Below, piece by piece: positions 26,356 through 37,481 of a stretch of 59,158 nucleotides of DNA. The notes beneath the pieces were generated by a model that did not search any database, was not told the origin of the DNA, and saw only the letters and a list, made by a program, of their open reading frames with translations. The stretch's first letter is position 1. Every line of letters starts with the position of its first letter. The position numbers and the translations under genes were made by a program. This DNA is from an uncultured Pelagibacteraceae bacterium (GTDB lineage Bacteria; Pseudomonadota; Alphaproteobacteria; Pelagibacterales; Pelagibacteraceae). The DNA is taken from the NCBI GenBank assembly GCA_902587735.1, contig CACIML010000003.1, positions 1 to 59,158 of the forward strand, read 5' to 3'.

Positions 26356-27621
26356 ATGATTTTGGCTGTTATAGGAAGTGGTGGAAGAGAACATTCAATC
26401 TGTAAAAAAATATCGGAGTCACCAAAAGTAAGTAAAATTTATTGCATACCTGGTAACGCAGGAACAAATGAAATAGCTGAAAACATTGAAATTGATTTAA
26501 ATAATTTTAAGAAAATTAAAAATTTTTTAATAAAATCAAAAGTTGATTTAGTAGTAATTGGGCCAGAAAAACCCTTGGTTAATGGAATAGTAGATTTCCT
26601 GGAAAAAGAAAAAATTAAAGTGTTTGGTCCAAAAAAAATATCTTCTCAACTTGAAGGATCAAAAATTTTTACAAAAGAAATTTGCAAAAAATATAACATC
26701 CCTACAGCAAATTTTACTATTTTTGAAAATATTGAAGATACATTTAAATTTTTAAAATCTAGTAATTTTCCAATTGTAGTTAAAGCTGACGGACTAGCTT
26801 CAGGTAAAGGAGTTTACATTTGTGAAAATTTAAACGACGCAAGTGAAGCAATAAAAGAAATATTTGGTGGAAAATTTGGTGAATCAAAAAATGTTTTAAT
26901 TGAAGAATTTTTAAAAGGTGATGAAATGAGTTTTTTTGTAATATGTGATGGAAAAAACTTTCAAAAATTTCAAACTGCTCAAGACCACAAAAGAGTATTT
27001 GAAGGTGATAAAGGAAAAAATACAGGTGGTATGGGTGCTTACTCGCCATCGGGATTAATTAATTTTAATTTAGAAAAAAAAATAATTGATAAAATTATTA
27101 CACCTACCCTGAAAGCGATTAAAGATTTAGGAGAAAATTATAAAGGTTTTTTGTATGCCGGTTTAATGATTAAAGATAATGAACCTTACCTTGTAGAATA
27201 CAATGTAAGAATGGGGGATCCAGAATGTCAAACCATATTGCCATTATTGAAAACAGATTTTCTTGAAATTATTAATTCTTGCTGTGATGAGAATTTAAAT
27301 AATTTAAAAATTGAGTGGAAAGATCAAAAAAGTTTATGTGTTGTAGTATGTTCTAAAGGATATCCAGAAAAGTTTCAAAATAATATTAAAATAAATAATT
27401 TAAAAAAAATAAATTTAGATAAAAACGATTATATTTTTCATGCTGGAACAAAAAAAAATAATGGTGATATTTTTTCCAATGGGGGTAGAGTTTTAAATTT
27501 TGTAACTATTTCTTCAAGTTATAAAGAATCAAGAAATAATATTTTAAGATTAATTAATAATTTAAATTGGTCTAATGGTTTTTTTAGAAAAGATATTGGA
27601 TTTAAAGTAATAGATAAATGA
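26356..27621 (+). CDS. purD: Phosphoribosylamine-glycine ligase PurD
   Basis: Second step of de novo purine synthesis (GAR synthetase). The 421-residue ATP-grasp protein starts MILAVIGSGGREHSICKK and includes VVIGPEKPLVNGIVD, KADGLASGKGVYI, the ATP-grasp stretch QDHKRVFEGDKGKNTGGMGAYSP near 215-238, and EYNVRMGDPECQTILPLL with metal ligands. Length is standard. The 3' end overlaps rsmD by 4 bases (ATGA). The window thus encodes one purine synthesis step here and a purine breakdown island at its far end. Confidence 0.97.
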   Translation: MILAVIGSGGREHSICKKISESPKVSKIYCIPGNAGTNEIAENIEIDLNNFKKIKNFLIKSKVDLVVIGPEKPLVNGIVDFLEKEKIKVFGPKKISSQLEGSKIFTKEICKKYNIPTANFTIFENIEDTFKFLKSSNFPIVVKADGLASGKGVYICENLNDASEAIKEIFGGKFGESKNVLIEEFLKGDEMSFFVICDGKNFQKFQTAQDHKRVFEGDKGKNTGGMGAYSPSGLINFNLEKKIIDKIITPTLKAIKDLGENYKGFLYAGLMIKDNEPYLVEYNVRMGDPECQTILPLLKTDFLEIINSCCDENLNNLKIEWKDQKSLCVVVCSKGYPEKFQNNIKINNLKKINLDKNDYIFHAGTKKNNGDIFSNGGRVLNFVTISSSYKESRNNILRLINNLNWSNGFFRKDIGFKVIDK

Positions 27622-28184
27622 GAATTATTGCAGGCAATTATAAAGGTAGAAAAATATTTGAACCTATAGATAAGGAAACAAGGCCTTTAAAAGATTTAAC
27701 TAAAGAGTCTATTTTTAATATTCTTGAACATTCTAAAAATATCAAAATTTCTTTGAAAGAATCTAATGTTTTAGATCTTTTTTCTGGAACTGGATCTTTT
27801 GGATTAGAATGTGTATCTAGAGGATCTTCAAGGGTTTACTTCATTGAGCAACATAAACCATCAATAAAAATATTAACTAAAAATATCAAAAAACTTAATT
27901 GTGAAAAAAAAATAAAATTATTATGTAAAAATGTTTTTGATCTAAAAAAAATTGAAAAAATCAATAAAAATAAATTTAATATAATTTTTTTAGATCCGCC
28001 TTATAAAGAAAAAAATATAATTTTACTTTTAAGTGAAATTAATGAAATGAATATTTTAACAGATAAAGGTATTATAGTTTTACACAGACATAAAAAATCA
28101 GTTGATAATTTTGATAGTAAATTTAAAATTTTAAGAACAGAAAGTTATGGAATATCAAAAGTAATTTTTGGTAAATTTAACTAA
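27618..28184 (+). CDS. rsmD: 16S rRNA m2G966 methyltransferase RsmD
   Basis: A 188-residue class I SAM methyltransferase. It begins MRIIAGNYKGRKI with RPLKDLTKESIFNIL, then the SAM loop LDLFSGTGSFGLECVSRG near 52-68 and the catalytic (N/D)PPY motif IIFLDPPYKE near 128. These mark RsmD, which modifies G966 of 16S rRNA. It is coupled to purD, and its stop shares CTAA at 28181-28184 with the stop of the convergent pgi gene. Confidence 0.95.
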   Translation: MRIIAGNYKGRKIFEPIDKETRPLKDLTKESIFNILEHSKNIKISLKESNVLDLFSGTGSFGLECVSRGSSRVYFIEQHKPSIKILTKNIKKLNCEKKIKLLCKNVFDLKKIEKINKNKFNIIFLDPPYKEKNIILLLSEINEMNILTDKGIIVLHRHKKSVDNFDSKFKILRTESYGISKVIFGKFN

Positions 28185-29341
28185 ATTAAAAATTTTTTTG
28201 TCTCCTTTTTAATAAGTTCTACCGATGGTTGGTTATAAGGATTAACTTTTAAAGCTCTTCCTAATAAAATTGTTTCTAAAATAAAAAAACAAAATAATTC
28301 ACCTAAGGTTTGTTCATTTTTTTTTTTCACCAAAAAACTTCTAAATGGAATATTTTTTTTCTTAAATATTTTTTCTGTCGCCAATCTTTGTGCAAATATT
28401 ATTTCATTAACACTCTTATTTTTTAAATATGAATGTGACTTTAATAAACTTGATTTACAAATTTTTTCTGATTTTTGATTAAAAACATCAAAAAATGTAA
28501 AAAAATTATTTTTTGGTCCATCTAGATAAAGTTGCATTAGACTATGATTATCCTTGGGCATCGATGAAATCAAAGGAAGAATACCTTTTGATTTTTTTCC
28601 CAAACTTTCAGCTACTAGTTGTTGATACCAATAAAAAAGGCTTTGAGAGTCCTCATCGTAATTTAAAATTACAGAATTAGTTTTTTTTTTTTTTATACAT
28701 TCCAGGATTCCTTCCACGTTATTAATTAAATTATTTACAAAAATTTTATTATTAATTAAATAATTAAATTGTTTAAATTTTTTTTCATTTAATCCCATAA
28801 GTTCGGCTGGTAACATTCCAACCTCTGAAAGAACTGAATAACGACCACCAATATAATTTTTATGTTCAATTATTTCACATTTTATTTTTTCAGCAATTTT
28901 TCTTAAGTAGTTATTTTTATTTTCTGTAATAAAAATGCAATTTCTGTTTATTTTTAGAGTGTTTAAATTTGTTATTGTTTCTAATGTGTTTCCAGATTTT
29001 GAAATAATTAAGTTTAAAATATTTTTTTTAGTTTTTTTATTAATTCCTAATCTTAGATTATTAAAAAAAATAAATTTTTTTTTTATTTTAAATTTTAAAA
29101 AATTATAAATTGCCTCTGCACCAAGTACAGAACCACCCATTCCTATAATTCTGCAAATTTTAAATTTTTTTAGCTTGGAAATTTTTTTTAAATTAAAAGA
29201 ATATTTATATTGATCTGATAAAGTTAAAAGTAATTTTTCTTTCCCAAGAAAATAGCTTTTTCTAATATCATTGAATATATTTATTGTATTATTTTTTCTT
29301 TTGTATGTAAAATTTTTAAAATTAATATTTTTCGTTAACAT
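28181..29341 (-). CDS. pgi: Glucose-6-phosphate isomerase, compact form
   Basis: Interconverts glucose-6-phosphate and fructose-6-phosphate. The SIS-type core motifs are present: IGMGGSVLGAEAIYNF, IISKSGNTLET, GGRYSVLSEVGMLPAEL, QQLVAESLGKKSKG with the catalytic Glu, and NPYNQPSVELIKK with the C-terminal lysine region. At 386 residues it is much shorter than the usual 445-550, with compact loops and many Lys/Asn residues. No frameshift is seen. The start overlaps the upstream lipoprotein stop (TAATG). Confidence 0.9.
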   Translation of the reverse strand: MLTKNINFKNFTYKRKNNTINIFNDIRKSYFLGKEKLLLTLSDQYKYSFNLKKISKLKKFKICRIIGMGGSVLGAEAIYNFLKFKIKKKFIFFNNLRLGINKKTKKNILNLIISKSGNTLETITNLNTLKINRNCIFITENKNNYLRKIAEKIKCEIIEHKNYIGGRYSVLSEVGMLPAELMGLNEKKFKQFNYLINNKIFVNNLINNVEGILECIKKKKTNSVILNYDEDSQSLFYWYQQLVAESLGKKSKGILPLISSMPKDNHSLMQLYLDGPKNNFFTFFDVFNQKSEKICKSSLLKSHSYLKNKSVNEIIFAQRLATEKIFKKKNIPFRSFLVKKKNEQTLGELFCFFILETILLGRALKVNPYNQPSVELIKKETKKFLI

Positions 29342-29661
29342 TAATTTTCTTTAATTTTTTTTAAAATAAAACTTTCTATAGAACTTGAATTGGATGTATT
29401 GTTTGTGTCTTCTACTTTATTTTCCATGCCCAATAATTTTTCAATATCTTCTTCAATTTGTATTTCAGTTACTTCAGCTGATTCTTCAAAAGGCACTGGT
29501 AAATCAGTAAAGTCAGGAGGTAGTACTAAAGGGTTTTTTTTTTGAACTAAAAACTCATCACTATTTTCTTGTTTAACTCCACTTAATGCATTTTTAACTG
29601 ATTGACATGAAGCTAGCGCTAGCATCATTAACAAAATTAAAAATATATTAATTTTCTTCAT
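29341..29661 (-). CDS. DUF3035-like lipoprotein
   Basis: A 106-residue predicted lipoprotein. The signal peptide MKKINIFLILLMMLALASC ends in a clear lipobox (L-A-S-C19). The mature part is acidic and low-complexity after LVLPPDFTDLPVP, the conserved DUF3035 segment. Function is unknown. It lies 3' of lspA, the enzyme that would cleave its signal, with a 4-base overlap, which is a recurring alphaproteobacterial arrangement. Confidence 0.75.
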   Translation of the reverse strand: MKKINIFLILLMMLALASCQSVKNALSGVKQENSDEFLVQKKNPLVLPPDFTDLPVPFEESAEVTEIQIEEDIEKLLGMENKVEDTNNTSNSSSIESFILKKIKEN

Positions 29662-30149
29662 TTCTTAGATGTTTTATTAAAAATAAATTCAGCAATAATA
29701 AGGCATAACACACCTACAGATATAAATACATCAGCAACATTGAAAATAAACCAATGAAAATCGTTAATATGGAAATCTATAAAGTCTGGGACCGCTGAAT
29801 AATATATTCTATCAAAAAGATTTCCTAATGATCCACCTAAAATAAATATTAAAAAATAAGTCTTAATATCATTTGATTTTATTATCATTATCAAAATAAC
29901 TAAATTAATAATTATTATTAAAATAGTAATCAAATTATAGACAAAATTTTCTTCAGAAGATAATAATCCGAAAGCTATGCCTTTATTCCAAATTAAATAT
30001 AGCCTTAAAAATGAAAAAACATATATATCTATTTCGTTATTTATTTCTAATAAATTAAGAATATAAATTTTTGATATTCTATCCAAAATAAAAATAATGA
30101 TAATGATTAACGAATATAAAAAAAATTTTTTTAAATTAATTTTTAGCAT
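29658..30149 (-). CDS. lspA: Lipoprotein signal peptidase LspA
   Basis: A 163-residue integral membrane aspartyl protease that removes prolipoprotein signals after diacylglyceryl transfer. Four hydrophobic helices are visible. The catalytic aspartates are in GNLFDRIYYSAVPDFIDFH near residue 115-130 and FNVADVFISVG near 140. It follows ileS by 11 bp, the typical ileS-lspA order, and precedes a lipoprotein gene. Confidence 0.96.
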   Translation of the reverse strand: MLKINLKKFFLYSLIIIIIFILDRISKIYILNLLEINNEIDIYVFSFLRLYLIWNKGIAFGLLSSEENFVYNLITILIIIINLVILIMIIKSNDIKTYFLIFILGGSLGNLFDRIYYSAVPDFIDFHINDFHWFIFNVADVFISVGVLCLIIAEFIFNKTSKK

Positions 30150-30160
30150 TTAATTTTAAA

Positions 30161-32881
30161 TTAAACTGAATGTCTTTCACATTGGTTTTTACTAATTTTC
30201 CAACACACTGGGCATTTATGTCCTTCAGCTTTTATTGTTTTAACCACAATTTCATCTGACTTGCTTTTTTCAACTTTTGCATCAGATGTTATGCAGAGCT
30301 CTGAAAAATCTACACCTTCAGTAAATTTAATCATTTCTTCATTCAGATTGATTATTAAATTTGCTTCTAAACTTGAACCAATTTCCTTAGATGCTCTTTT
30401 AAGTTCAATGCTGCTGTTACATATTTCTCTTATCCTTATTAGCTCACTCCATTTATTTTTCAAATCTTGATTATTCCATATAGAAGGTATATTTGGAAAA
30501 TTTTCAAGATGAATACTTTTTTTATTATCAATTTTTAATAATGAATAAATTTCCTCTGTCGTAAAAGATAATATTGGAGCAAACCATTTTAATAGAATTT
30601 CAACAAGAACATTTAAAAATACTATAGTAGATTTTCTTTTTGTACTGTTAATTGGATCACAATATAAAGTGTCTTTTCTTATATCAAAATAAAATGCTGA
30701 CAAATCTACCGTACAAAAATTTAATAAATCTTTGTACAATGTGTGAAAATTATAAACTTTGAAATTTTTTTCAAAATTAATATTAAGATTATATATTTTA
30801 TGAAGCATATATTGTTCCAACTCAGGTAGCTTATTAATATCTATTTTATCAAAATCTACTTTCTCAAACTTGTCATTTAAATTTCCAAGAATATACCTAA
30901 ATGTATTTCTTATTTTTCTATATGACTCTGCATGCTGTTCTAAAATAGAATAATCTATTCTTAAATCTTCCGAATAGTCAGATGCAGTTACCCAAATTCT
31001 TAAAATGTCAGCTCCATATTTTTTTAATATTTCTTCTGGTGAGATTATATTTCCTAATGATTTTGACATTTTTAAACCTTTTCCATCAACTACAAACCCA
31101 TGAGATAAAATTGAATCAAATGGAGCTCTTCCTCTAGTTCCACACGACTCTAACAAAGAAGAATGAAACCAACCTCGATGCTGATCTGATCCTTCAAGAT
31201 ACATTGATGCTGGCCATTTTAAGTCTTTTCTTTTTTCAAGAACATAAGCATGAGTTGAGCCACTATCAAACCAAACTTCCACGATATCACTCATTTTTTC
31301 ATAATCCTTACCTTTATATTTTTTTCCTAAAAATTTTTGCACATCATCTGTAAACCAACAGTCGGCTCCTTCTTTTTCAAAAATATTTGCTACATTTTCA
31401 GTAACTTTTTCATCTAACAAAATTTCATTTGTTTTTTTTGATATAAATACTGGAATTGGCACACCCCAAACTCTTTGTCTTGAAACACACCAGTCTGGTC
31501 TTGTTTCAATCATTGATTTTAATCTTTCTTTTCCTTTACTCGGATAAAATTCAGTATCATCAATCGCTTTTAGCGCCTTTTTTCTCAATCCATGACTTTC
31601 CATTGAAATAAACCACTGTGGCGTAGCTCGATGAACAAGTGGCGCTTTTGAACGCCAAGAATGAGGATATTGATGAACTAACTCTCCACTAGCTAATAGA
31701 TTTTTTTCTGTTTTAAGTTTTTCAATTATTATTTTATTGGCTTTAAAAATATGCACACCTTCAAATAATGGAACATTTTTAGTATATTTCCCATCTCCAT
31801 CCACTGTTTCTAATGTTTTAATTCCATTTTTTAAACACAAATTAAAATCATCAGGGCCATGACTAGGGGCACAATGTACTATGCCCGAGCCTTGCTCTGT
31901 CGTTACAAAGCTTGCTTCCAACATTGGAATATCATAACTAAAACCAATACCTGCTAACGGATGTTCACAAACAGTGCCTTTAAATTCTTTACCAGGAAAT
32001 TCTAAAATTTTTTTAAATTTTTTTATTTTGCATTCTTCTAAAACTAATTTTAATAAAGCTTCTGCTAATACTATTTGTCTTCCATTAAAATCCGAATCAT
32101 CTTCAATTTTTATAATTAAATATTTTAGCTTTTCATTATAAGCTAACGCCTTATTTGCAGGAATTGTCCAAGGTGTTGTGGTCCAAATTATAATTTCACT
32201 TTTATTTAATTTATCAATTTTAGATTTTTTAACTTTAAAAGATGTGTAGATCGTATCTGATTTATGGTCTAAGTATTCAACTTCAGCATCTGCTAAAGCA
32301 GTTTTTTCAACAGTTGACCATAAAACTGGCTTATATCCTCTATACAAACTTCCTTCTTTTAAAAATTTTCCAAGCTCTCTAACAATTTGTGCTTCGGCAT
32401 CAAAAGTCATGGTAGAATAATAATTTTCCCAGTCTCCGACGACGCCTAACCTTTTAAATTGCTTCTTATGGACTTTAATCCATTCGCTGGCAAATTCCCT
32501 ACATTCTTTTCTAAATTCATTTACAGAGATTTCATTTTTATTTTTTTTGTTTTTTTTATACTCTTCCTCAATTTTCCACTCAATCGGCAAGCCATGACAA
32601 TCCCAACCAGGAACATAAACAGAATCTTTCCCGCTCATTTGATGAAATTTTACAATTAAATCCTTAAGAATTTTATTTAGAGCTGTGCCCATATGTATAT
32701 CTCCATTTGCATACGGTGGTCCATCATGAAGTACAAATTTTTCTTTACCTTTGCTTGTTGTTCTTAAATTATTATATAAATCTATTTTATTCCAAAAATC
32801 TATAATGCCTGGCTCTTTATTTGGTAAGTTTGCCTTCATTGAAAATTCTGTTTTTGGTAAGTTAATATTTTCTTTGCCCAT
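30161..32881 (-). CDS. ileS: Isoleucyl-tRNA synthetase
   Basis: A 906-residue class Ia aminoacyl-tRNA synthetase. The HIGH-type motif reads PPYANGDIHMGTALNKILKD near residue 54-73, the editing domain contains WTTTPWTIPANKALAYN near 234, and KMSKS is LKMSKSLGNIISPEEI near 605. The C-terminal zinc module CPVCWKISKNQCERH is present near 890-904. This is the bacterial (mupirocin-sensitive-like) architecture with complete length. It is followed by lspA and preceded by ribF on the same strand with an 8 bp gap. Confidence 0.98.
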   Translation of the reverse strand: MGKENINLPKTEFSMKANLPNKEPGIIDFWNKIDLYNNLRTTSKGKEKFVLHDGPPYANGDIHMGTALNKILKDLIVKFHQMSGKDSVYVPGWDCHGLPIEWKIEEEYKKNKKNKNEISVNEFRKECREFASEWIKVHKKQFKRLGVVGDWENYYSTMTFDAEAQIVRELGKFLKEGSLYRGYKPVLWSTVEKTALADAEVEYLDHKSDTIYTSFKVKKSKIDKLNKSEIIIWTTTPWTIPANKALAYNEKLKYLIIKIEDDSDFNGRQIVLAEALLKLVLEECKIKKFKKILEFPGKEFKGTVCEHPLAGIGFSYDIPMLEASFVTTEQGSGIVHCAPSHGPDDFNLCLKNGIKTLETVDGDGKYTKNVPLFEGVHIFKANKIIIEKLKTEKNLLASGELVHQYPHSWRSKAPLVHRATPQWFISMESHGLRKKALKAIDDTEFYPSKGKERLKSMIETRPDWCVSRQRVWGVPIPVFISKKTNEILLDEKVTENVANIFEKEGADCWFTDDVQKFLGKKYKGKDYEKMSDIVEVWFDSGSTHAYVLEKRKDLKWPASMYLEGSDQHRGWFHSSLLESCGTRGRAPFDSILSHGFVVDGKGLKMSKSLGNIISPEEILKKYGADILRIWVTASDYSEDLRIDYSILEQHAESYRKIRNTFRYILGNLNDKFEKVDFDKIDINKLPELEQYMLHKIYNLNINFEKNFKVYNFHTLYKDLLNFCTVDLSAFYFDIRKDTLYCDPINSTKRKSTIVFLNVLVEILLKWFAPILSFTTEEIYSLLKIDNKKSIHLENFPNIPSIWNNQDLKNKWSELIRIREICNSSIELKRASKEIGSSLEANLIINLNEEMIKFTEGVDFSELCITSDAKVEKSKSDEIVVKTIKAEGHKCPVCWKISKNQCERHSV

Positions 32882-32889
32882 AAATTAAT

Positions 32890-33819
32890 TTAATGTTTTT
32901 TTGCAAATTTTAAATCAGAGTTAATTTGTTTTTTTAATTGATTAATATTTTTAAATTTTCTTTCTTTTCTTATAAAATTTATAAACTCAATAGTTAAGTG
33001 TTTATTGTAAAGGTTTCCTGAAAAATTGAAAATATATACCTCTAAAAGTAATTTTTTCTGATTAAAAGTTGGTCGATAGCCCATATTTGCTATTCCTTTT
33101 AAAATTTTATTACTATTTTTTTGTAAAATTCTAACTACATAAACTCCAAGCTTAGGAACAACATAATCATTAATATCCATGTTACATGTTGGAAATCCAA
33201 TTTTTCTTCCCATCTGCCTTCCTATTTGTACTTTACTTTCAATACTCCATTTTCTTGAAAGGAGTCGATTTGCATATTTTATTTTTCCATCAGATAAAAG
33301 ATTTCTAATTAAAGTTGATGAAATCACTTTATTTTTTAAAACTAAAGGTTTCGGTTTTATAATTTTAAAATTAAATTCTTTTTCATTTTTTATTAATTCC
33401 TTCACATTGCCTTCTCTTTTATTTCCAAATCTGAAATTGTCACTTACAAATATATATTTAGCTCTTAAACTTTTATATAAAATATCTTTAATAAATTTAT
33501 GAGATTTAATTTTTGAAAATTTTTTATCAAATTTTTTAATAATAACAAAATCAATACCTAGGTTTTTTAAAAATTTTTTTTTTTGATTTAAATTAAAAAT
33601 TCTAAAATTTTTTGTATTTTTGTTAAAATACATCTTAGGCACTGGTTCAAAAGTTATAATACCAATCTTTAATTTAAATTTTTTTTTATAATTATTTGCG
33701 TATTTAAATAACTTTTGATGACCTAAATGAAGTCCATCAAAATTCCCAATAAGTAATATAGAGTTCTTATGAACTTTTGAAACATTGAAATTATTATAAA
33801 ATTTAACTTTCCTTACCAT
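32890..33819 (-). CDS. ribF: Riboflavin kinase / FAD synthetase
   Basis: Bifunctional enzyme making FMN then FAD. The 309-residue sequence has the N-terminal nucleotidyltransferase motif IGNFDGLHLGHQKLF near residue 25, ISSTLIRNLL near 167, and the C-terminal kinase module with GRQMGRKIGFPTCNMD and GVYVVRI, and GIANMGYRPTF. It overlaps the upstream HAD gene by 7 bases. The order HAD-ribF-ileS-lspA is familiar in alphaproteobacteria. Confidence 0.96.
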   Translation of the reverse strand: MVRKVKFYNNFNVSKVHKNSILLIGNFDGLHLGHQKLFKYANNYKKKFKLKIGIITFEPVPKMYFNKNTKNFRIFNLNQKKKFLKNLGIDFVIIKKFDKKFSKIKSHKFIKDILYKSLRAKYIFVSDNFRFGNKREGNVKELIKNEKEFNFKIIKPKPLVLKNKVISSTLIRNLLSDGKIKYANRLLSRKWSIESKVQIGRQMGRKIGFPTCNMDINDYVVPKLGVYVVRILQKNSNKILKGIANMGYRPTFNQKKLLLEVYIFNFSGNLYNKHLTIEFINFIRKERKFKNINQLKKQINSDLKFAKKH

Positions 33820-34631
33820 TTTAATTCACTCTGTATAAAGTTTACAATAACCTTATAATTTTTAGAAATTTTTTCTATACCTTCTTTTTCAATTTCTTTT
33901 TTATGAATTCCATTTGCTATTATCATGGAATCATAATTCATATTGTTGGCTCCTTTAATGTCAGTATTTAAATTATCTCCAATAGCTAATACTTTTTTTT
34001 TATTATGACCTATTGATTGATTGTAAACTTCTGGAAAAGGTTTGCCAAAGTAAATTACCTGTCCTCCAATTTTTTGGAAAACTTTTGCTACTGAACCTGC
34101 GCAAAATTCTCTTTTTTCTCCCCTATCAACTATTAAATCAGGATTAGTGCAAATCATTTTTTTTGAAATAAAGCTACCAAACAATTCTTTGTAATAATTT
34201 AGATCTTTATCATATTTATCAAACAACCCTGTGCATAATAAATAATTAGATTCGTTAATATTTTCTTTTTTGTTTTTTTTAAAATCTAAAAATAAATCAA
34301 AATCTCTTGGTGGTCCAATATGATAAAATTTATCATTTGGATGATTTTTTTTTATATAATTTAAAGCTGCCTCTCCTGAAGTGTAAACTTTCTCTAAAAT
34401 ACTTTTGTCCATGCCCATTTTTTTTAAAAATATTTTTACAGTATTGTTTGGGCGAGGTGCATTTGTAAGAAGGACATAATTTTTTTTTATATTGTTGATT
34501 TCAACAAGAGTTTTAATCGCATTTTCGTAAATCCTTATTCCGTTGTGAATTACCCCCCATAAATCTATAAAAAAAAAATCATAATTTTGAACAACTGTTC
34601 TAAGTCCTTCATTATCTAAATTCTTAGTCAT
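33813..34631 (-). CDS. HAD-superfamily class IIA hydrolase (TIGR01459-like)
   Basis: A 272-residue HAD hydrolase of the NagD/AraL-like IIA group. The nucleophile motif is FFIDLWGVIHNG near residue 20, followed by LLTNAPRP, a cap domain, and GKPFPEVYNQSI plus LAIGDNLNTDIKGANNMN near 210-225. The second catalytic Asp is replaced by Trp in DLWG, as in the TIGR01459 branch. The start MTKNLDNEGLRT at 34631 is preferred over an in-frame ATG at 34661. Substrate unknown. Confidence 0.82.
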   Translation of the reverse strand: MTKNLDNEGLRTVVQNYDFFFIDLWGVIHNGIRIYENAIKTLVEINNIKKNYVLLTNAPRPNNTVKIFLKKMGMDKSILEKVYTSGEAALNYIKKNHPNDKFYHIGPPRDFDLFLDFKKNKKENINESNYLLCTGLFDKYDKDLNYYKELFGSFISKKMICTNPDLIVDRGEKREFCAGSVAKVFQKIGGQVIYFGKPFPEVYNQSIGHNKKKVLAIGDNLNTDIKGANNMNYDSMIIANGIHKKEIEKEGIEKISKNYKVIVNFIQSELKW

Positions 34632-34701
34632 TAAATGAGATATAACCCAAAAAAAGCACAATTTCTCTCGTTTTTTAAAGGATATATTTTTATTTGAGTG
34701 A

Positions 34702-34730
34702 CTTGAAATAGTAAAAGCAGGTGGCTATAT
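34702..34730 (+). promoter_or_regulatory. Candidate RpoH (heat-shock sigma) promoter for groESL
   Basis: CTTGAAA at 34702-34708 is followed after 16 bases by CTATAT at 34725-34730, fitting the alphaproteobacterial sigma-32 consensus CTTGAAA / C-Y-TAT. The inferred start near 34737 gives a leader of about 20 bases ending in AGGAG. No CIRCE inverted repeat for HrcA is present in the spacer from 34632 to 34755, so sigma control looks like the main heat input. Inference from pattern match. Confidence 0.55.
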
Positions 34731-34755
34731 GAGTTGCATACTAATAGGAGAATTT

Positions 34756-36730
<1,975 letters not shown>

Positions 36731-36756
36731 TCCCACTCTTTCTAAATAAATTTATA

Positions 36757-36786
36757 AAAGGGCAGTCTTTACTGCCCTTTTTTTTT
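36757..36786. terminator. Bidirectional intrinsic terminator after groEL
   Basis: Ten-base-pair stem AAAGGGCAGT / ACTGCCCTTT (36757-36766 and 36771-36780) with a CTTT loop, followed by T-run 36778-36786 on the plus strand and, on the minus strand, T-residues from the stem. It lies 26 bases after the groEL stop. The stop codon of the convergent membrane protein gene (36769-36771) lies inside the loop, so one hairpin serves both genes. Confidence 0.85.
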
Positions 36787-37437
36787 GCCCGTCTTAAAAA
36801 TTCTAGATACAATAAAAAGTCCTAAAGCAACTGCAGGACCTACACCAAAAGCAAACAGCAAGGTTCCAATACCAACTGTTCCACCTAAATACCACCCAAT
36901 GCTAACTACTGAAATTTCTAAAAAAGCTCTTACTAGTGCAATGGGAAGATTTGTTTTTTTTTGAATTCCAGTCATAAGACCATCTCTTGGTCCTGGTCCT
37001 AAATTGGCAGCTAAATAAAAACCACTTCCCAATCCAACTATCAAAACTGCAAAAATAGCTAATAATAATTGAGAAATATAGTTTGTGGGATTTGGTATAA
37101 AAGCTATTGAAATATCTATCATCAAGGCAACTATTAATGCATTAAGTATTGTTCCAATTCCAGGTTTTTGATTTAAAGGTAGCCAAAAAAATAAAACACC
37201 TATGCTTATAAATAAAGTAATTGTTCCAATCGATAAATCCACGTTTAATGAAATACCTTGAGCCAAAACACTCCAGGGAGAAGCTCCAGTAAATGAAACT
37301 ATCAACAATCCTTCGCCTAATCCAAATAATGCTAAGCCAAAGCATAAAAAAAAAAATGTAGAAATCTTTGGCGTAAAATTCAAAGGCTTTTTAGAACTCC
37401 AAGAAGTCTTTGGTATTTTTTTTATAGATAAAAACAC
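36769..37437 (-). CDS. YczE/YyaS/YitT-family membrane protein
   Basis: A 222-residue polytopic protein with five hydrophobic segments. Conserved features include FGLGEGLLIVSFTGASPWSVLAQGI, GPGPRDGLMTGIQKKTNLPIALVRAFLEI and GIGTLLFAFGVGPAVALG, which match the YczE-type family. The family is of unknown function, with some members linked to transport or antibiotic export. A C-terminal Lys-rich tail follows. It is divergent from the glycosyltransferase gene with a 44 bp spacer. Confidence 0.8.
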   Translation of the reverse strand: MFLSIKKIPKTSWSSKKPLNFTPKISTFFFLCFGLALFGLGEGLLIVSFTGASPWSVLAQGISLNVDLSIGTITLFISIGVLFFWLPLNQKPGIGTILNALIVALMIDISIAFIPNPTNYISQLLLAIFAVLIVGLGSGFYLAANLGPGPRDGLMTGIQKKTNLPIALVRAFLEISVVSIGWYLGGTVGIGTLLFAFGVGPAVALGLFIVSRIFKTGKKKGQ

Positions 37438-37481
37438 TTTTTTTTAAAATATTTAAAATTTAACTGATATAAATTGTTTAT

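Noticed and set aside
26780..27049. 89-codon frame on the minus strand inside purD
   Set aside because: His/Leu/Phe-rich product typical of the complement of an AT-rich ATP-grasp gene; purD is intact across it.
34632..34755. CIRCE element for HrcA upstream of groES
   Set aside because: No 9-9-9 inverted repeat of the CIRCE type is present.
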